DNA from: Aegilops tauschii subsp. strangulata
Taxonomy: Eukaryota; Streptophyta; Magnoliopsida; Poales; Poaceae
Direction of reading: 5' to 3'
NCBI RefSeq assembly: GCF_002575655.3
Contig: NC_053036.3
Location: 154,108,627-154,172,626 of the forward strand
DNA: 64,000 nt
In this document: positions 47,500 through 59,039 of the stretch, piece after piece
Position numbering within the stretch: the stretch's first letter is position 1
Layout of the letters: the number at the start of each line of letters is the position of its first letter
Program-made: the position numbers and the translations under genes
The notes under the pieces: model-generated
Told to the model about the DNA's origin: nothing
Databases searched by the model: none
Seen by the model: the letters and a program-made list of their open reading frames with translations, nothing else

Positions 47500-48640
47500 T
47501 GGGTCCCAACTGTCAGGGAGGATAAGGATGCACTTCCTTGCGTGCGAAGATATAGCTGCTGGGTCCCAGCTATCAGGGGGCGATCATTTTTTTACCCGTA
47601 ATAAGGACGCACTTCCTTGCGTGCGAAGATGTAGCTGGTGGGTCCCAGCTATCAGGGGGAGAAAACATTATTTTCAGGGTAAAAAGGATGTAGTTGCATG
47701 CATGCATCCATGGGCGTGGTGCGTCCCCACTATCAGCCTCTCACGTACAGTCATCTTCCGATGACTCTCGTTTGTTGACCATGTTTACCACACCATGCCG
47801 ATCGCACCCAGGCCGGTGGACGACGGCGAGGCCCTAGACTGGAATAACCAGGAGATGGGAAAGACGCGGGAGTGGAGTCGCAGATGGAGAGGAGTGGGAA
47901 ACTTGACTGCTTTGGGTGCGCGGCAGCACTGCCACCCATGTGAGACAGGAGCAAGAACAGAGGTTGAAGATCCAGCACGGCTGTTGGATTAACATCCAAC
48001 GGTCCAGCTGCTAGAATCATTTTTTGATTAAGTTGAGAAAGCCCTGCGTACGCGTCAGCTTAGTAGGCCCACAAGTCAGCCACAAAATCTGTCGGGTCCC
48101 AGCTGTCATCAGGAGGAATAGTTTTTTTGCATAACAAGGAGGCACTTCCTTCCGTGCGAAGATACAACCGGTGGGTCCCAGCTGGCAGGGGGAGGAAACA
48201 TTTTTTTAGCCGAATAAGGAGGAACTTTCCTTGCGTGCGACCATGGACCTCATCGGTCCCAGCTGTCAGGCTCTCCACGTACAGTCCTCTTCTGATGACT
48301 CTCATTTGTTGACCACACCGCACCGAGCGCAGCGAGGCGGTGGACGATCGCAAGGTCCCGGACGGGAATGACCCGGAGATGGGAAGACGCGGCATTGGAG
48401 TCGCAGATTGAGAGGAGTACAAGGGTTATAACTGGTTCTGGTGCGGCGTGGGGCTGCAGTCGGTGGAGAATAACGTTAGGGGTGGCCTGGCCGGCGGTGG
48501 GGTAGCGCTTCGCCATGATGCGTGCTAAGCAGAGCCGCTAGCCACCGGAGGCCGGAGCAGGCGGTCTCGGCGACGCTGTAGGAAGAAGACGAGAGATTGA
48601 GGTGCATGCCGGCCATTGGATATAAATCCAATGGCTGTGG
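47500..48640. repeat. CACTA subterminal array 2 (two units of about 525 bp with inner repeats)
   Basis: The motif CACTTCCTTGCGTGCGAAGA followed by GTGGGTCCCAGCT(A/G)TCAGG recurs near 47530, 47608, 48140 and 48215. The larger unit containing TCTCACGTACAGTC, GTTGACCA and GGAGATGGGAA occurs at about 47740-47930 and 48270-48450. A further related unit is at 51290-51420 beyond the solo LTR. Confidence 0.75.
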
Positions 48641-49503
48641 ATGTCAGAATCATTTGTTTACTAAGTTGACAACGCCTTTCATAGGCTTCGACCTATTGGC
48701 CCACATGTCCGCTTGCAAAAATGTGGCATATATTTAACCCATGTTTTCTAGAATTTACAGTCCATTTGTTGGGCTAGGTGAACAAATAATTTCGCGTCAA
48801 TGCGGCCCATTTAATATTTTCTAAGAAATCCCAACCCATTTGTACTTTCTTGAAATACACGAATTAGCTGGGCTTGTTCTATATATAATGTTAGGTTAGA
48901 AGGAGCAACTAATATAAAAAAATAAACCGGAGCGACACATTTACATATATATATATAATTAAAAAATTAGCGAGTTATTGCTCAAAAGAAAAATGAGCGC
49001 GTTATTATTACATTGGTCCTTAAAATCTTCGCAAGCTTTTGTACGCAATCACCAGGATTTTCCTTGCCTGTGAGTCAAAAACAATCAGGATTTTTCTCGC
49101 CAACTTCTGTTAAACATTTACTTTTATAAGTTAATAAGACATGGGATGTTTTTCTAATGTATATATAAGTCTCTATTAAATATAAGATAATAGTAATAAT
49201 ATAAATATATATAATGTGGTTAGAAGGGAAAACATAAATAGGACACAGCATTATTATTCTTATATATGGATAAATAGAACAGAGATCTGTGTTTATTAAA
49301 AAAATACGTTGAGTTGGTGATCTCTAAGAAAAAGTAAAACCTACAGTGGGAGGCCCATAGGCCCCTACGTACATGATGGACCTCAAAAAATAAGTTGAAA
49401 CCACTGTCTCGGTATGTCGTGGGCTATGCATGTTAAAAAACAAAACCTAGGCCTAGCTGATACTTGTTCGCCCTCTGGAAAAAAATGATACCAGCTAGAT
49501 CCC
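48641..49503. other. AT-rich CACTA interior, nothing coding
   Basis: AT-rich sequence with short TA runs (48950-48958) and many homopolymers. There is no gene or recognisable domain. It is assigned to the CACTA element because repeat units lie on both sides. Confidence 0.5.
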
Positions 49504-51092
49504 TGATACGTGTCCAACGTATCTATAATTTATGAAGTATTCATGCTGTAATTTTATCATTCTTGGATGTTTTACAATCATTTTATAGCAACTTTATATT
49601 ATTTTTTGGAACTAAGCTATTGACCCAGTGCCCAGTGCCGGTTGTTGTTTTTTGCTTGTTTTTTACATCACAGGAAATCAATATCAAAGGGAGTCCAAAT
49701 GCAACGAAACTTCACGTAGATGTTTTATGGACCAGAAGGCCAACAGTGGGCCAAAGAAGCACCTGGGGGTGCCCCGAGGGGGCACAACCCACGAGGGCAC
49801 GCCTGGGGGCCCAGGCGCGCCCAAGTAGGTTGTGCCCAGCTCGGTGGCCTCTCGCACCCCCTCTTTACTCTATAAATTCACAAATATTCGAAAACCCATC
49901 GGGGTTAACCTAGATCAGATGTTTCGCCGCCGCAAGGCTCTGTAGCCACCGAAAACCAATCTAGACCCGTTTCGGCACCCTGCCGGAGGGGGGAATCATC
50001 TTCGGTGGCCATCTTCATCATCCCGGCGGCCACCACGATGAGGAGGGAGTAGTCCACCCTCGGGGCTGAGGGTTTGTACCGGTAGCTATGTGTTTAATCT
50101 CTCTCTCTCTCGTGATCTATGTCATGGGCTTTGTTAATATAGATGGATCATATGATGTTTCTCCCCTCTATACTCTTGTTGTGATGAATTGAATCTTTAC
50201 CCTTTGAAGTTTTGTCTTGTCGGATTGAATATTCAGATATGAGAACACATGATGTATGTCTTGCGGTATGAATACTTGAGGTGACAATGGGGTATCGTAT
50301 TGATTCACTTGATATATGTTTTGGCACTCAACTCGCGGATGCCCGAGGTGACATTGAGGTAATCTATGCAAAGGGGTTGATGCACGTTTTTATTATCTTT
50401 TCTCCGATAGAAACTTTGGGGTCTCTCTGTAGTTCTTTGGGTGGATTGAGTATTATGAATATGAATTTGGTTTGGTGTTTTTTTAGTACGAACTCTTGAT
50501 TAGATCGATCAGAAAGAATTACTTGCGTTATTTTAGTACGAACTCTAGGATAGATCGATCAGAAAGAATAGCTTTGAGGTGGTTACGTACCCTACAAACA
50601 ATTTCTATCTTTTGTTCTCCGCTAATAGGAACTCAGGAGTGATTCTTTATTGCACTTTGAGGGATAATCATATGATCCAAATATGTTAGCATTGTTGAGA
50701 GATTGCACTAGTGAAAGTAGGGACCCTAGGCCTTGTTTTCAAGCATTGCAATACCGTTTTTGTGCCCATTTACTATTTGCTACCTTGCTGTTTTTATTTA
50801 TTCAGATCACAAAAGTATATTTCTACCATCCATATTACACTTTTATCACCATCTCTCCGCCGAACTAGTGCACCTATACAAATTGCCATTGTATTGGGTG
50901 TGTTGGGGACACAAGAGATTTCTTGTATTTTATTGCAGCGTTGTTTCAGAGAGGCCATCTTCATCCTACGCCTCCCATGGATTGATAAACCTTAGGTCAT
51001 CCACTTGAGGGAAAATTGCTACTGTCCTACAAAACTCTGCGCTTGGAGGCCCAACACGTGTCTACAAGAATAATGTTGCGTAGTAGACATGA
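49504..51092 (+). repeat. Solo LTR of the Gypsy-like (Sabrina-like) family, 1589 bp
   Basis: It starts TGATACGTGTCCAACG and ends TAGTAGACATGA (family terminus normally CA, here one base changed). It is flanked on both sides by ATCCC (49499-49503 and 51093-51097), a perfect 5-bp target duplication. This is the product of recombination between the two LTRs of a former full element inserted into the CACTA transposon. Confidence 0.88.
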
Positions 51093-51540
51093 ATCCCCGA
51101 TACCCCTTTCCCGCAACAACAACAACAAAAAGATCCCCGATACCCCTGGAAAAAAGCTCCCCGATGACAGTCATTGTTGGAAATTTATTTCGTTTATTGA
51201 CTAGGTTGACAAACCCGTGGGCCCCAATGTCAATATACAATTAGGAGGGAGCTTTTTTTTCCAATGAGGCACTTGCTTGCGTACGGCTTGGACCTGGTGG
51301 GTTCCCACTGTCAGCCTCTCGACGTATAGTCCTCTCCGGATTCCTCTTGTTTGTTGAGCATGTTGACAACGACATACGGCGGTGCCACGGCGAGCGCACA
51401 CTAATGGGAAAGAACTGGAGCCGGGCAAGACGCCTTCATTCTTTCGAACATACCGTACTAACCCGGTGGCTGCAGCCCTCTCACCCAAAATTTGTACTGC
51501 TCGGGTTCGATTCCAACTGGTGCAGTTGAAAAATATCTAA

Positions 51541-52330
51541 CACTTGCCAAAATTTCGTCCCTAGTTTACCCAGTTTTTCACACACTCAACATTGTCTTGC
51601 CAGTTTGAAAATAGCATATCTTTTTGACTTTGCATCATATGAAGATGTGCTATACAGGAATGTTGATCAGCATGATGTTAACTTGTTGTTAGTTCCATTT
51701 TTTACCATGAATAAAATTTCCAACATTCTGTTATCCATGTTTGAAAAGTGCATGTTGATTTAAATGCTCTGCCTCTGAAACATGCAGTTTCTTATCTGAA
51801 AATCACTTGGACAAGCAGCTATCACCGGTGTTGGATTCGATGCCGCGCTTCTTCAATCCCCCGGCAGTGCAAGGGGGAAATAAACTTCTGTCCCATGCTG
51901 CCGGTTGCGGAATGGAGCAAATTGGATTAAAGAGGGGGCCGGCGGCACGACTGAAGAAGTACATCAGACGCGTTTTTTTAGTGGATGGCTCTCGATGGCG
52001 TTTTTTTACTTGCCTCTGCACCATACAACTCATATTTTTAGCCTCCCAGACCGTGGTGGACCAGCAACCCATTTTTTGGGCGAGCCCACCTACAGAAAGC
52101 AGCACTCGATTTTTCATCAAGCCCCAGAACAACGCAATACTATGTTTGTTTTGAGGCCGAAAAGATTACAGCAGGGGTTGAGCGGGGGAGGGGGGAAGAT
52201 AGAGCAAAAAGATAAAAAAGAGCCGATGCACCATTGCTGCCCTAACAAGCAGGTGCAATTCTTCTCGAGAAGAAGGTGTGCCGTTGACACCCACACGTCA
52301 CAAATCCCACAGTAGACATACTAACAAGTT
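51541..52330. other. Unassigned stretch, nothing recognised
   Basis: Mixed sequence; open frames on both strands of about 110-135 codons at 51803-52315 overlap each other and show no domain. It could be the inner part of the CACTA element or host DNA. Confidence 0.35.
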
Positions 52331-52426
52331 TACACACGAGTACAACAGAAAAGGTAAACATTCGTATCAAACTCAAGTTCACATGACACATTCATATTCA
52401 TAGCCAACATTCACAATCAACAACTC

Positions 52427-52570
52427 AAAAGATTCATATATACACAAGTTCAGCATGTCTATGCATCCAAATGATTGATAGATCACAAGACAATATTCAT
52501 AGATAATTCACAAAAAGATTCAGATATACACATGTTCAGTATGTTTATGCATCCAAATGATTGAGATCAC
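52427..52570. repeat. Two-copy direct repeat, period about 85 bp
   Basis: AAAAGATTCATATATACACA (about 52427) is repeated as AAAAAGATTCAGATATACAC (about 52512), each continuing into TGCATCCAAATGATTGA. Confidence 0.7.
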
Positions 52571-52806
52571 AACCAATAGCATCCATGGACAAACTTTAAT
52601 TACCTAGGGTATAGACTGGTAAATGGTGTTCAGTCGGTGGTACTTCTTGCTAAAATGAATGCCTGTACGAGTAAACTTTCGAGTACATAAGAAGCAACAT
52701 AGACAATCTGAACTTTGCTTGTAGGTTTATCCTCGACATAGTGGCCTCGATGCCGAGGGAGGTTTGAGCAACTTGGCCACTACTTTCATCCAACCAGTTT
52801 ACTGGC

Positions 52807-53223
52807 TCATCTTGGTCCTGTAGCTCGCCAAAATTCTACATTGCAGACAATAAAGAAGGCGATCGATAAAATGAACCACCCAAAATTTTTGTGTAGTTCA
52901 ACTGAAATGGAGCATCCCTGGCATGCAGACTGATTAAGCGCCAGATGAATAGACGCGTCAACCAACTTGTCTGGATACTTTAGACTCCATGCCATACAGT
53001 TCGCTACCATATGTGCCGATAACCAAAAGGCACAAGTTGGGACCAAAGACTGTACTGCATTTTTCTGGGCGATGTGCCAAGCAATATTTTTGGCGTTCAC
53101 TCTCCTAATACATCGAGTTTGGCAACTGGTTGACGCCGGCTGATACTCGAATGAATATAGGCACTTCTTCTTGTCAACATCGATGCTTGTCTGAGTGAAC
53201 TTTGGAGTACATAGCAGCATCAT
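52807..53223 (-). CDS. Hypothetical exon or ORF of the minus-strand unit
   Basis: It is 138 codons long, with composition rich in Cys, His and Trp and a segment CQGCSISVELHKNFGWF that recurs, diverged, in 53643-53416 (CQQGCSVLVELHKKLWV). It lies in the predicted transcription unit, and a CAG before GGATGC could be an acceptor. No domain was recognised. It could equally be chance coding in a repeat-derived region. Confidence 0.3.
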   Translation of the reverse strand: MMLLCTPKFTQTSIDVDKKKCLYSFEYQPASTSCQTRCIRRVNAKNIAWHIAQKNAVQSLVPTCAFWLSAHMVANCMAWSLKYPDKLVDASIHLALNQSACQGCSISVELHKNFGWFILSIAFFIVCNVEFWRATGPR

Positions 53224-53447
53224 AAGTATATGTCAATCTAATTTTTTGTGCAGTTCTACTGAAATCACCCAATGTAATGATTTGCCTACGAGTTCAGGCT
53301 CCAAGTTACTCCTTTATGAAATCGGCGAACAGTAGCACAATACCAAATTACCAATACATATGACAAGCACAATAATCAGGATAAAGACCGGTACCAACCT
53401 GTGTGAGGTAGCATGTCAATTACTATTTCCTTTGACTGGAAGCTGGG

Positions 53448-53525
53448 ATAAGCAACTGACAAGAAAGCAAGGAAGCAAGCCGAGATAAGCGACTGACAGG
53501 AAAGGAAGGAAGCAGCCGAGGCAAT
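53448..53525. repeat. Two-copy direct repeat, period about 37 bp
   Basis: GATAAGCAACTGACAAGAAA and GATAAGCGACTGACAGGAAA are adjacent copies, each followed by GGAAGCAAGCCGA-like sequence. Confidence 0.7.
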
Positions 53526-55058
53526 GAAGCACCCAAAGTTTTTTGTGCAGTTCCACCAAAACCGAGCATCCCTGTTGGCACATATATTGAGAGAGTGAGA
53601 TTACTATAATAGAGGGACTAGTTGATGAAACATACACTAACAAATAGAAGCACCCTCATTATCTTAATGGGTAAAGTTAGCAACATAGTAGTCTTGCTTA
53701 AAGAGAGGTATTAGTTTATTTAATCAGTGCCAATTAGCTCAGCACTCAAAGCATTGCCATGTATCATAGGTTGCAAAACTTCAACGTGCAAAGATAAAGG
53801 AGTTTCTCATGACAGTACCAACACAGTAGCACGATACAAATAGAGATGACAGCAAACTAATATGGATGAAGGCCTTAGGCCGGTATCAACCTGAGCAAAA
53901 AAGCTTATTCAAGTAGTCCCAGAAGAGATGATAAAGCACTCACTTGAATCATTCAATAGTATATATTTTTGTGCACTTCAAATGTATGGTTGAAATCACT
54001 CTTGTTTACCAGTGGCGAGATTATATCGAAAGATTATCAAGAACTTCCAGCAGAGTTAAAGCACTCGCTGGGATACAGTTCATTGTATTATCTTGTGTAG
54101 TTCCACTAAAATGTACGATTGGCACAACATGATCTCTGTTTGCACAAGTAGGAACAAGGTGAAACCTTCATTAGCTTAGTGAGAAAGGATAGAAAGACAT
54201 TAGCATATTACTTTAACAGTAGCATCAAATTCATGATGGACAATACGCAAAACATTGCCTCATTGAACCAATGGCAATAAATTGACATGCAAAGCAATAG
54301 CATTATTATGTCATGACACTACCAAGATTCCCTCCCTGCTCCACCACATGATTCACCTCCACAGACACACATACACACGTACATGATTTAGCATAGGGTG
54401 CTACTAAAGATTTGTTTAACTCCGACAGGAAAATTAGGCAGCAAAAATTAGTGCTACTTAAGTACTCCTAATTAATTAAGTGACCATGCAAGAGAGATAG
54501 CAGAAGTGGAAGGGCTCCCTGGGGGATCATCTCACATGTAAGGGAGACATTGCCAGAGCCCTTGAATGGCCTCGACTGAGGCCTCGGCTTCAGCAAGATC
54601 ACCTTGGCACTGTTGATCGTGTAGAGCTAGGAGACACATGCATCCAGAATCTAGTTAAGAGTATGATGTGTCGTCAAGCCAAGTACTACTCTACTGCTTT
54701 TCTCTATCTATCTCTACTCTAATCTTATAAAAAACAGAGTTGGTGATGATGGTGTGCCTGCCATCCTGCAATATAGGTCGTCCGATTTATATCTGACGGA
54801 TAGGAAGGAAACTATGGCAATTTTACAAAAAGATACCCACACCCCTCTCCACATTTGAAAATAAGGCCCTCCCTCGTTCATCCTTTTCTCTCACAAGATA
54901 AAATACTCATACAAATGCATCTTGATGTTACGTGTAACACACGAGCATCTTGCTAGTCTTCCAAGTAAATTAAGACTAGTAGTAACACAGCAATACAATA
55001 CCACTAGCAAGATGTTCGCATAACATAGGATGGTACCATCGTGTGATCTTCTTCATTT

Positions 55059-55085
55059 CCTTCTTCTTCTTCTTCTTCTTCTTCT
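55059..55085. repeat. (CTT)n microsatellite
   Basis: Nine uninterrupted CTT units within a CT-rich run. A similar TTC run lies in the LARD LTRs at about 12889-12908. Confidence 0.85.
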
Positions 55086-56429
55086 TATTCTTCGTCTTCC
55101 TCTTCATGATCTGTTTCTCTTTCTCCTCACCAGTTGGTGAAACCAAGTACATGATTGGCCTTCTATTTCAGAATTGGTTTTGTCAGTGAAGGAGTACAAG
55201 TGTACTAGTAAACAATAGCATTATTTTCTCATGTCAGTCACAAAATAGAGATGAACACATGCATTAAATATCATTCATACATAAAGGAAGGTTATGGTGC
55301 CAATATGGATGATGAAGTTTGGAACACATATCTCCCTTTGTGCGGTTCCATCGAAATGAGCCAATGGTTCCATTCTGACATTCCAGTTAAACAGCACAAA
55401 ATTCACTTCTTTTAAAAAGTGTTTTGTGTGCAGTGCACCAAAAGGTCGCAATAGCAACGAGGTGAAATGGATATCCCTGTTTGCACAAAAAGCTACAGAA
55501 GAACAGTCAGAGTCTGAAACAATTACTGGCAAAAACAATTGGCTAAACTTGTCATGGCTTATAACAGTGGGATGGCTTCATTTTACCAGGGGCATTAGAT
55601 TAAGAACAGCTAAATATTTTCTATAAGGGCATGGGACAGTGGGTGCACCAGCAGTCTAGCACCATATATACCTAAACTGGGGCATAAAGTGGTGATTCAG
55701 AGTTTGTTGCCCCGAGACACAAACATCCAAGAAACATATCTGGGTTGGTCCCATTTTTGTTCACTCTAGCCACCTACTCCTATGTGTGGATAGCAAATCT
55801 AGTCCTGGTCATACCAATGTGTACAACCTTTCCCCTATATTTCCCTTTTCGACCAACAGACCGGTTGGATGCCAGTCTGTACTAATTTCACCCCTTTCCT
55901 TCCCCATTTGTACCAAGTCCGAGTGTACATACTAAATTTCCCACCTTTATTTTGTGTTTGAACCAAGTACAAGATTCTACTCCATGAAGTACGTTTACCT
56001 CTAACAATAGAAACAAATTAGGTGATGTTGGACCATCCGATCGAGCCTAGCTATGAGGGGGGGCTGAGAGGTAGAAAATGATGCACATGCAGCGACGTAG
56101 CGAGATGGGGTAGTAGAGCTAGGCCGGTTTCGAAGGAAGATATACCTGAAGGTCGTCGGGATGTGGATAGGTGGGCGGCGGGAGGACAGGTCCGCCATAG
56201 GGCAGCGATGAAGGGATCGGAGGACCTCCCGCGTCGGCTCTCAGCCAGAGATAACGATGCGGCCGGCAGTGGGTCTCCTCCCTCGTTGTCATGACGGCCT
56301 AAGCGCTGCCCCTCCTCCCCTTCACCGGCGGAGGGGGATACGTCCAGATCTGTAACCAGCGGTGAGAATAGAAAGACAGTGTTACCAACGCTATCTTGTT
56401 TAGATCTGGAGAAGATGAGAGTGTGTGAA

Positions 56430-56510
56430 TAGAGCAACCCTAGCAAGCAAGCGAGGAGGCTCTGGCCTATATAAAAAGAAACTACCCCACTATACGTACG
56501 GACGAAGGAA
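56430..56510. promoter_or_regulatory. Divergent promoter with shared TATA element
   Basis: CCTATATAAAAAG at about 56466-56478 is a good TATA box on + (TATATAAA), and its complement reads CTTTTTATATAGG on -. To the left on - follow GCTTGCTAGGGTTGCTC and CT-rich leader sequence; to the right on + follows the leader of the gene at 56751. The arrangement suggests transcription in both directions from one short region. Confidence 0.45.
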
Positions 56511-56750
56511 AGGTGGGCGAATCAGTGATGCTACTATATTTTCATTCCAAGAATCTTCTTTTTGCGAAGCATCGACCGATTCTCACAACCTATTCTTTTC
56601 CTATTTTCATTGTGATTGTGGTTTCCTTTCGATTGATTTTTGTTTGTCAGTTTATTGACGGATCCTAGAGCACTAGGCAAAGAGGTTTTGGTGGACAACC
56701 CACTCGAGACAGAGATCTCCAGGAAGCGAGCACCAACCAACGAGTTGGCC

Positions 56751-57356
56751 ATGTTGGTGAGCCAACCCATGGAGACGAAGAACTCCAAGAAACAAGCACT
56801 AGCCAAAGAGTTGATGACGTTGGCGGATGAACTCCTCAAAGAAAGCTGGAAGAATATCAAGGGCCCCACTGTTCCTACCCCAGAAACTCTAATGGCCACC
56901 TATGAGAGGCTCAAGGCCGAGTTTGAGGAGATAGTCGTCGTTGAGAAGCAGTATTTCCCAGGCAAGGCGATGGCCCCCGGAGGGATGGGATCGCCTGCTG
57001 AGCTGCACAAGGTAAAAAAATGGCTTACCATAGTTGTGGTTTTTGATTATTTGCAATGTGCTTGCTAATATGTTAGGGTTGTGCAGTTGCCGATGGACGT
57101 CCTTGATGATTCCGATGTCGCGGTCCGTCCTGTGGACAACGCCCTAGAGATCATTTTCGATGTCGCGGTCCATCCTGTGGACACTGCCCCGGAGATCGAT
57201 TCCGATGGCGCTATCCGTCATATGGACATCGCCCCAGAGATCGATTCTGATGTCGCGGTCCTATGGACATCGCCCCAGAGATCGATTCCCACGCAGTTGT
57301 TTGTGTTGTGGTCATTGCCCGAGAGATCAATGACAAGAAATAGTTGGTCGCGCTAA
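56751..57356 (+). CDS. Two-exon hypothetical repeat protein, C terminus probably frameshifted
   Basis: Exon 1 reads open to 57011 and exon 2 is 57087-57356. The 75-bp intron 57012-57086 has AAG|GTAAAA, a branch-like TTGCTAATAT and GTGCAG|TTG, and the frame is kept across it (phase 0). ATG at 56751 is the first in frame; TTTGTTTGTCAG just before 56651 looks like an acceptor, so an upstream exon is possible. Exon 1 has a duplicated segment (ETEISRKRAPTNELAMLV and ETKNSKKQALAKELMTLA) rich in charged residues. Exon 2 contains repeats of DSDVAV-x-PVD-APEI. In the last repeat the frame slips: the repeat pattern continues one frame over to a TAG at about 57340. The function is unknown. Confidence 0.5.
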
Positions 57357-57827
57357 TCCTTCAAGGCAGTTTGCATTGTGTTTAATTACCAGAACAATGC
57401 GTGTTATCAAACCATCTTAGGGCTAGTGCACTATCTTGTGTGGGCGGTACTTGCTACTTTTGTTTGGTAGTGAATCATGCGACCCTCTCCGAGTTATGGA
57501 AACAGATGTATCCTCACCAGCTTTTGATGTAATATATGGCATGCTTGGATGTAAGTTTGAACTGTTTATCATATCAGCAGGGCTTGTTTGATGATTCTTG
57601 GTGTTAGTAGGCTAGCTACTGTGCGAGCTATAGTACTTGCAAAACACTCACCGAAGAGAAACGTTGGGGCTGATGAGCTCGTGGTATCTTATAGGTCTGA
57701 TCCGTCGTTGATCGGCCAATAGCCCAAGCTCCTAAAATTGTAGGCTTAGGGAGCGATCAGACAATAGTCCACAATTATACATTAATTCACATCAAACTCA
57801 AAGAGTTGGTTCACGGATACATTCATG
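57357..57827 (+). other. Probable 3' UTR and flank of the two-exon gene
   Basis: T-rich untranslated-looking sequence (for example TTTGATGTAATATATGGCATG near 57521) without another gene. No poly(A) signal can be fixed with certainty. Confidence 0.35.
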
Positions 57828-58133
57828 CCTCATTTGGTTCATAGGGTAGGAAAATCGTAGCAATAGGAAAGTCATAGGAAATGAGATGACATCTATCTTA
57901 AATCCTATAAGTAGGAATAGGAAAGGAGGTGCCCTTTGATTCACATCATTGGATTTTTTCCATTGAGTCTAGGCTAATGTTTATTTTCCTATGAAATGTG
58001 GAGGATAGGAAGAATTCCTCCATAGGAATATGATTCCACTCCTATAAACCAAAGGCCTCTGCAAATTTTTTCCTATAGAAATGCTATAATATGAAATTCC
58101 CACAAGATTCCTCTAAACCAAAGGAGGCCTCAC
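57828..58133. mobile_element. MITE of about 305 bp with terminal inverted repeats
   Basis: The left end GCCTCATTTGGTTCATAGG matches the reverse complement of the right end (CTAAACCAAAGGAGGC). Inside are many AGGAAA/TTTCCT words in inverted arrangement (AGGAATAGGAAAGGAGG, CCTCCATAGGAATATG). This is typical of grass Tourist/PIF-like MITEs. The target duplication is not clear, so the exact ends are tentative. Confidence 0.65.
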
Positions 58134-58793
58134 ATTAATAGCCAGTAAAATTGGCACGTACTTGTAACATGCGTGAATGTGTAAAAAAAATTGTTGGAAG
58201 CGTGAATGTGTAGTGACATCATACTTTCGGAGTGGCTACAGAGAGTGTGTACGTGTGCTAGAGGGGTTGTGGGATGGAGAGAGATCTAGAGAGAGAGAAA
58301 GACCCTCTTTCTACTCCTAATCGTTAGATTGACAAAGTATATTTTTTGAGAACACAAAATCATAGCAGTACAAAGACGTACAAATCATAGGCGGGCTAGT
58401 TTGGCCTAGTGGGATTCACTGATATGATGTGCTACAGTGCCGTGCAGTCTTCGCGTGTGGTAGCAGTATTGCGGGTACAGTAAGTTTCCTTGAAGAAGCG
58501 GAATTCAATAAAGTCATGATGGTTCCTTCGTCCGACCAACTTAAAGTGGGAAAGGTTGGGCCTGCGCTACGACCGGGGTGGACCAGGATAATTTTGTGCA
58601 TGGAAAGTGGACTAGGATGGTCGACGTCCCACATGTCGGCGAATGAAAGTATTCTTTCTAATATCGAGGACGAGGAATGAGTATTCATTGTTTACTTTTG
58701 ATGAAAGCTATTGTCTCCACTGTTATGATGGAGGAGTGTGAAACACGGCAGCCCAGTGAACTTGGCATGTGCACAACTCCATACTTCCTCATG
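58134..58793. other. Intergenic, weak repeat relationship to 59512-59640
   Basis: GGCGGGCTAGTTTGGCC, TGATATGATGTGCTACAGTG (about 58388-58440) and GGAGTGTGAAACACGGC (about 58733) resemble GGCGGGCTATTTTGAGTG, TGATATGACATGCTATAGTG and GGAGTGCAAAACACGGC at 59512-59620. This suggests two diverged copies of one unknown repeat. No gene was seen. Confidence 0.4.
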
Positions 58794-59039
58794 TACGATA
58801 GTGTTGACTATAAGGTTGGCTACAAGGTTACAAATTTTTGTCACTTTCTCTCTATATATTTCCTCTCAAATGTTTTTTACCTTCTTTTTTTAGAAACAAT
58901 TTTTTTATACTTCTTGTTTTAGAATTAGTTTTTTATACCTAGGAGCACGTGTAGAGACGGGCTCTTGAAGAGCCCACTCCTTGACTTTGTCAATGCGCCT
59001 CTCTCCTCCAGATAAGCGGGCTTATAGCCCAGTATTGTA
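58794..59039. mobile_element. Probable MITE of about 246 bp
   Basis: The left end TACGATAGTGTTGACTATAAG and the reverse complement of the right end (TACAATACTGGGCTATAAG) form imperfect terminal inverted repeats. The AT-rich middle has no coding potential. Similar short elements are common near grass genes, and a Mutator-like origin is possible. Confidence 0.5.

Larger units (their letters stand above)
37138..51540. mobile_element. CACTA (En/Spm) DNA transposon, left end and subterminal repeat arms, interrupted by later insertions
   Basis: The left end reads CACTACAAAAAAAAGACAC, and the next 250 bases (GTGACATTTTGGGC, ATGACAGAAAATGGGC, GGGCCGTTCATGACGG) fit a Triticeae CACTA terminus. Subterminal arrays follow. 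The element is split by Copia 2 (38532-47221) and by a solo LTR (49504-51092). Related repeat units continue at 47500-48600 and 51230-51430. I could not find the matching right terminus (CTTGTAGTG-like) or a transposase, so the right border is a minimum estimate and the element is probably non-autonomous or truncated. Confidence 0.75.
52300..56446 (-). other. Putative minus-strand transcription unit with repeated exon-like modules
   Basis: A promoter-like region at 56475-56430 leads into a first exon ending TTCAG|GTATATC at 56146/56145. A short coding start MADLSSRRPPIHIPTTF (ATG at 56198) fits this exon. Further left the minus strand carries recurring modules around GTGGAACTGCACAAAAA, for example at 52922-52886, 53270-53244, 53580-53543, 54110-54088 and 55365-55335. 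Some are preceded by acceptor-like CAG and translate to VELHK. One larger open segment, 53223-52807 (138 codons), contains such a module. No known family was recognised. It may be a host gene, a long non-coding RNA, or transposon-borne. Confidence 0.4.

Noticed and set aside
51803..52315. Overlapping open frames on both strands
   Set aside because: No domain and no splice or promoter context; kept only as an unassigned stretch.
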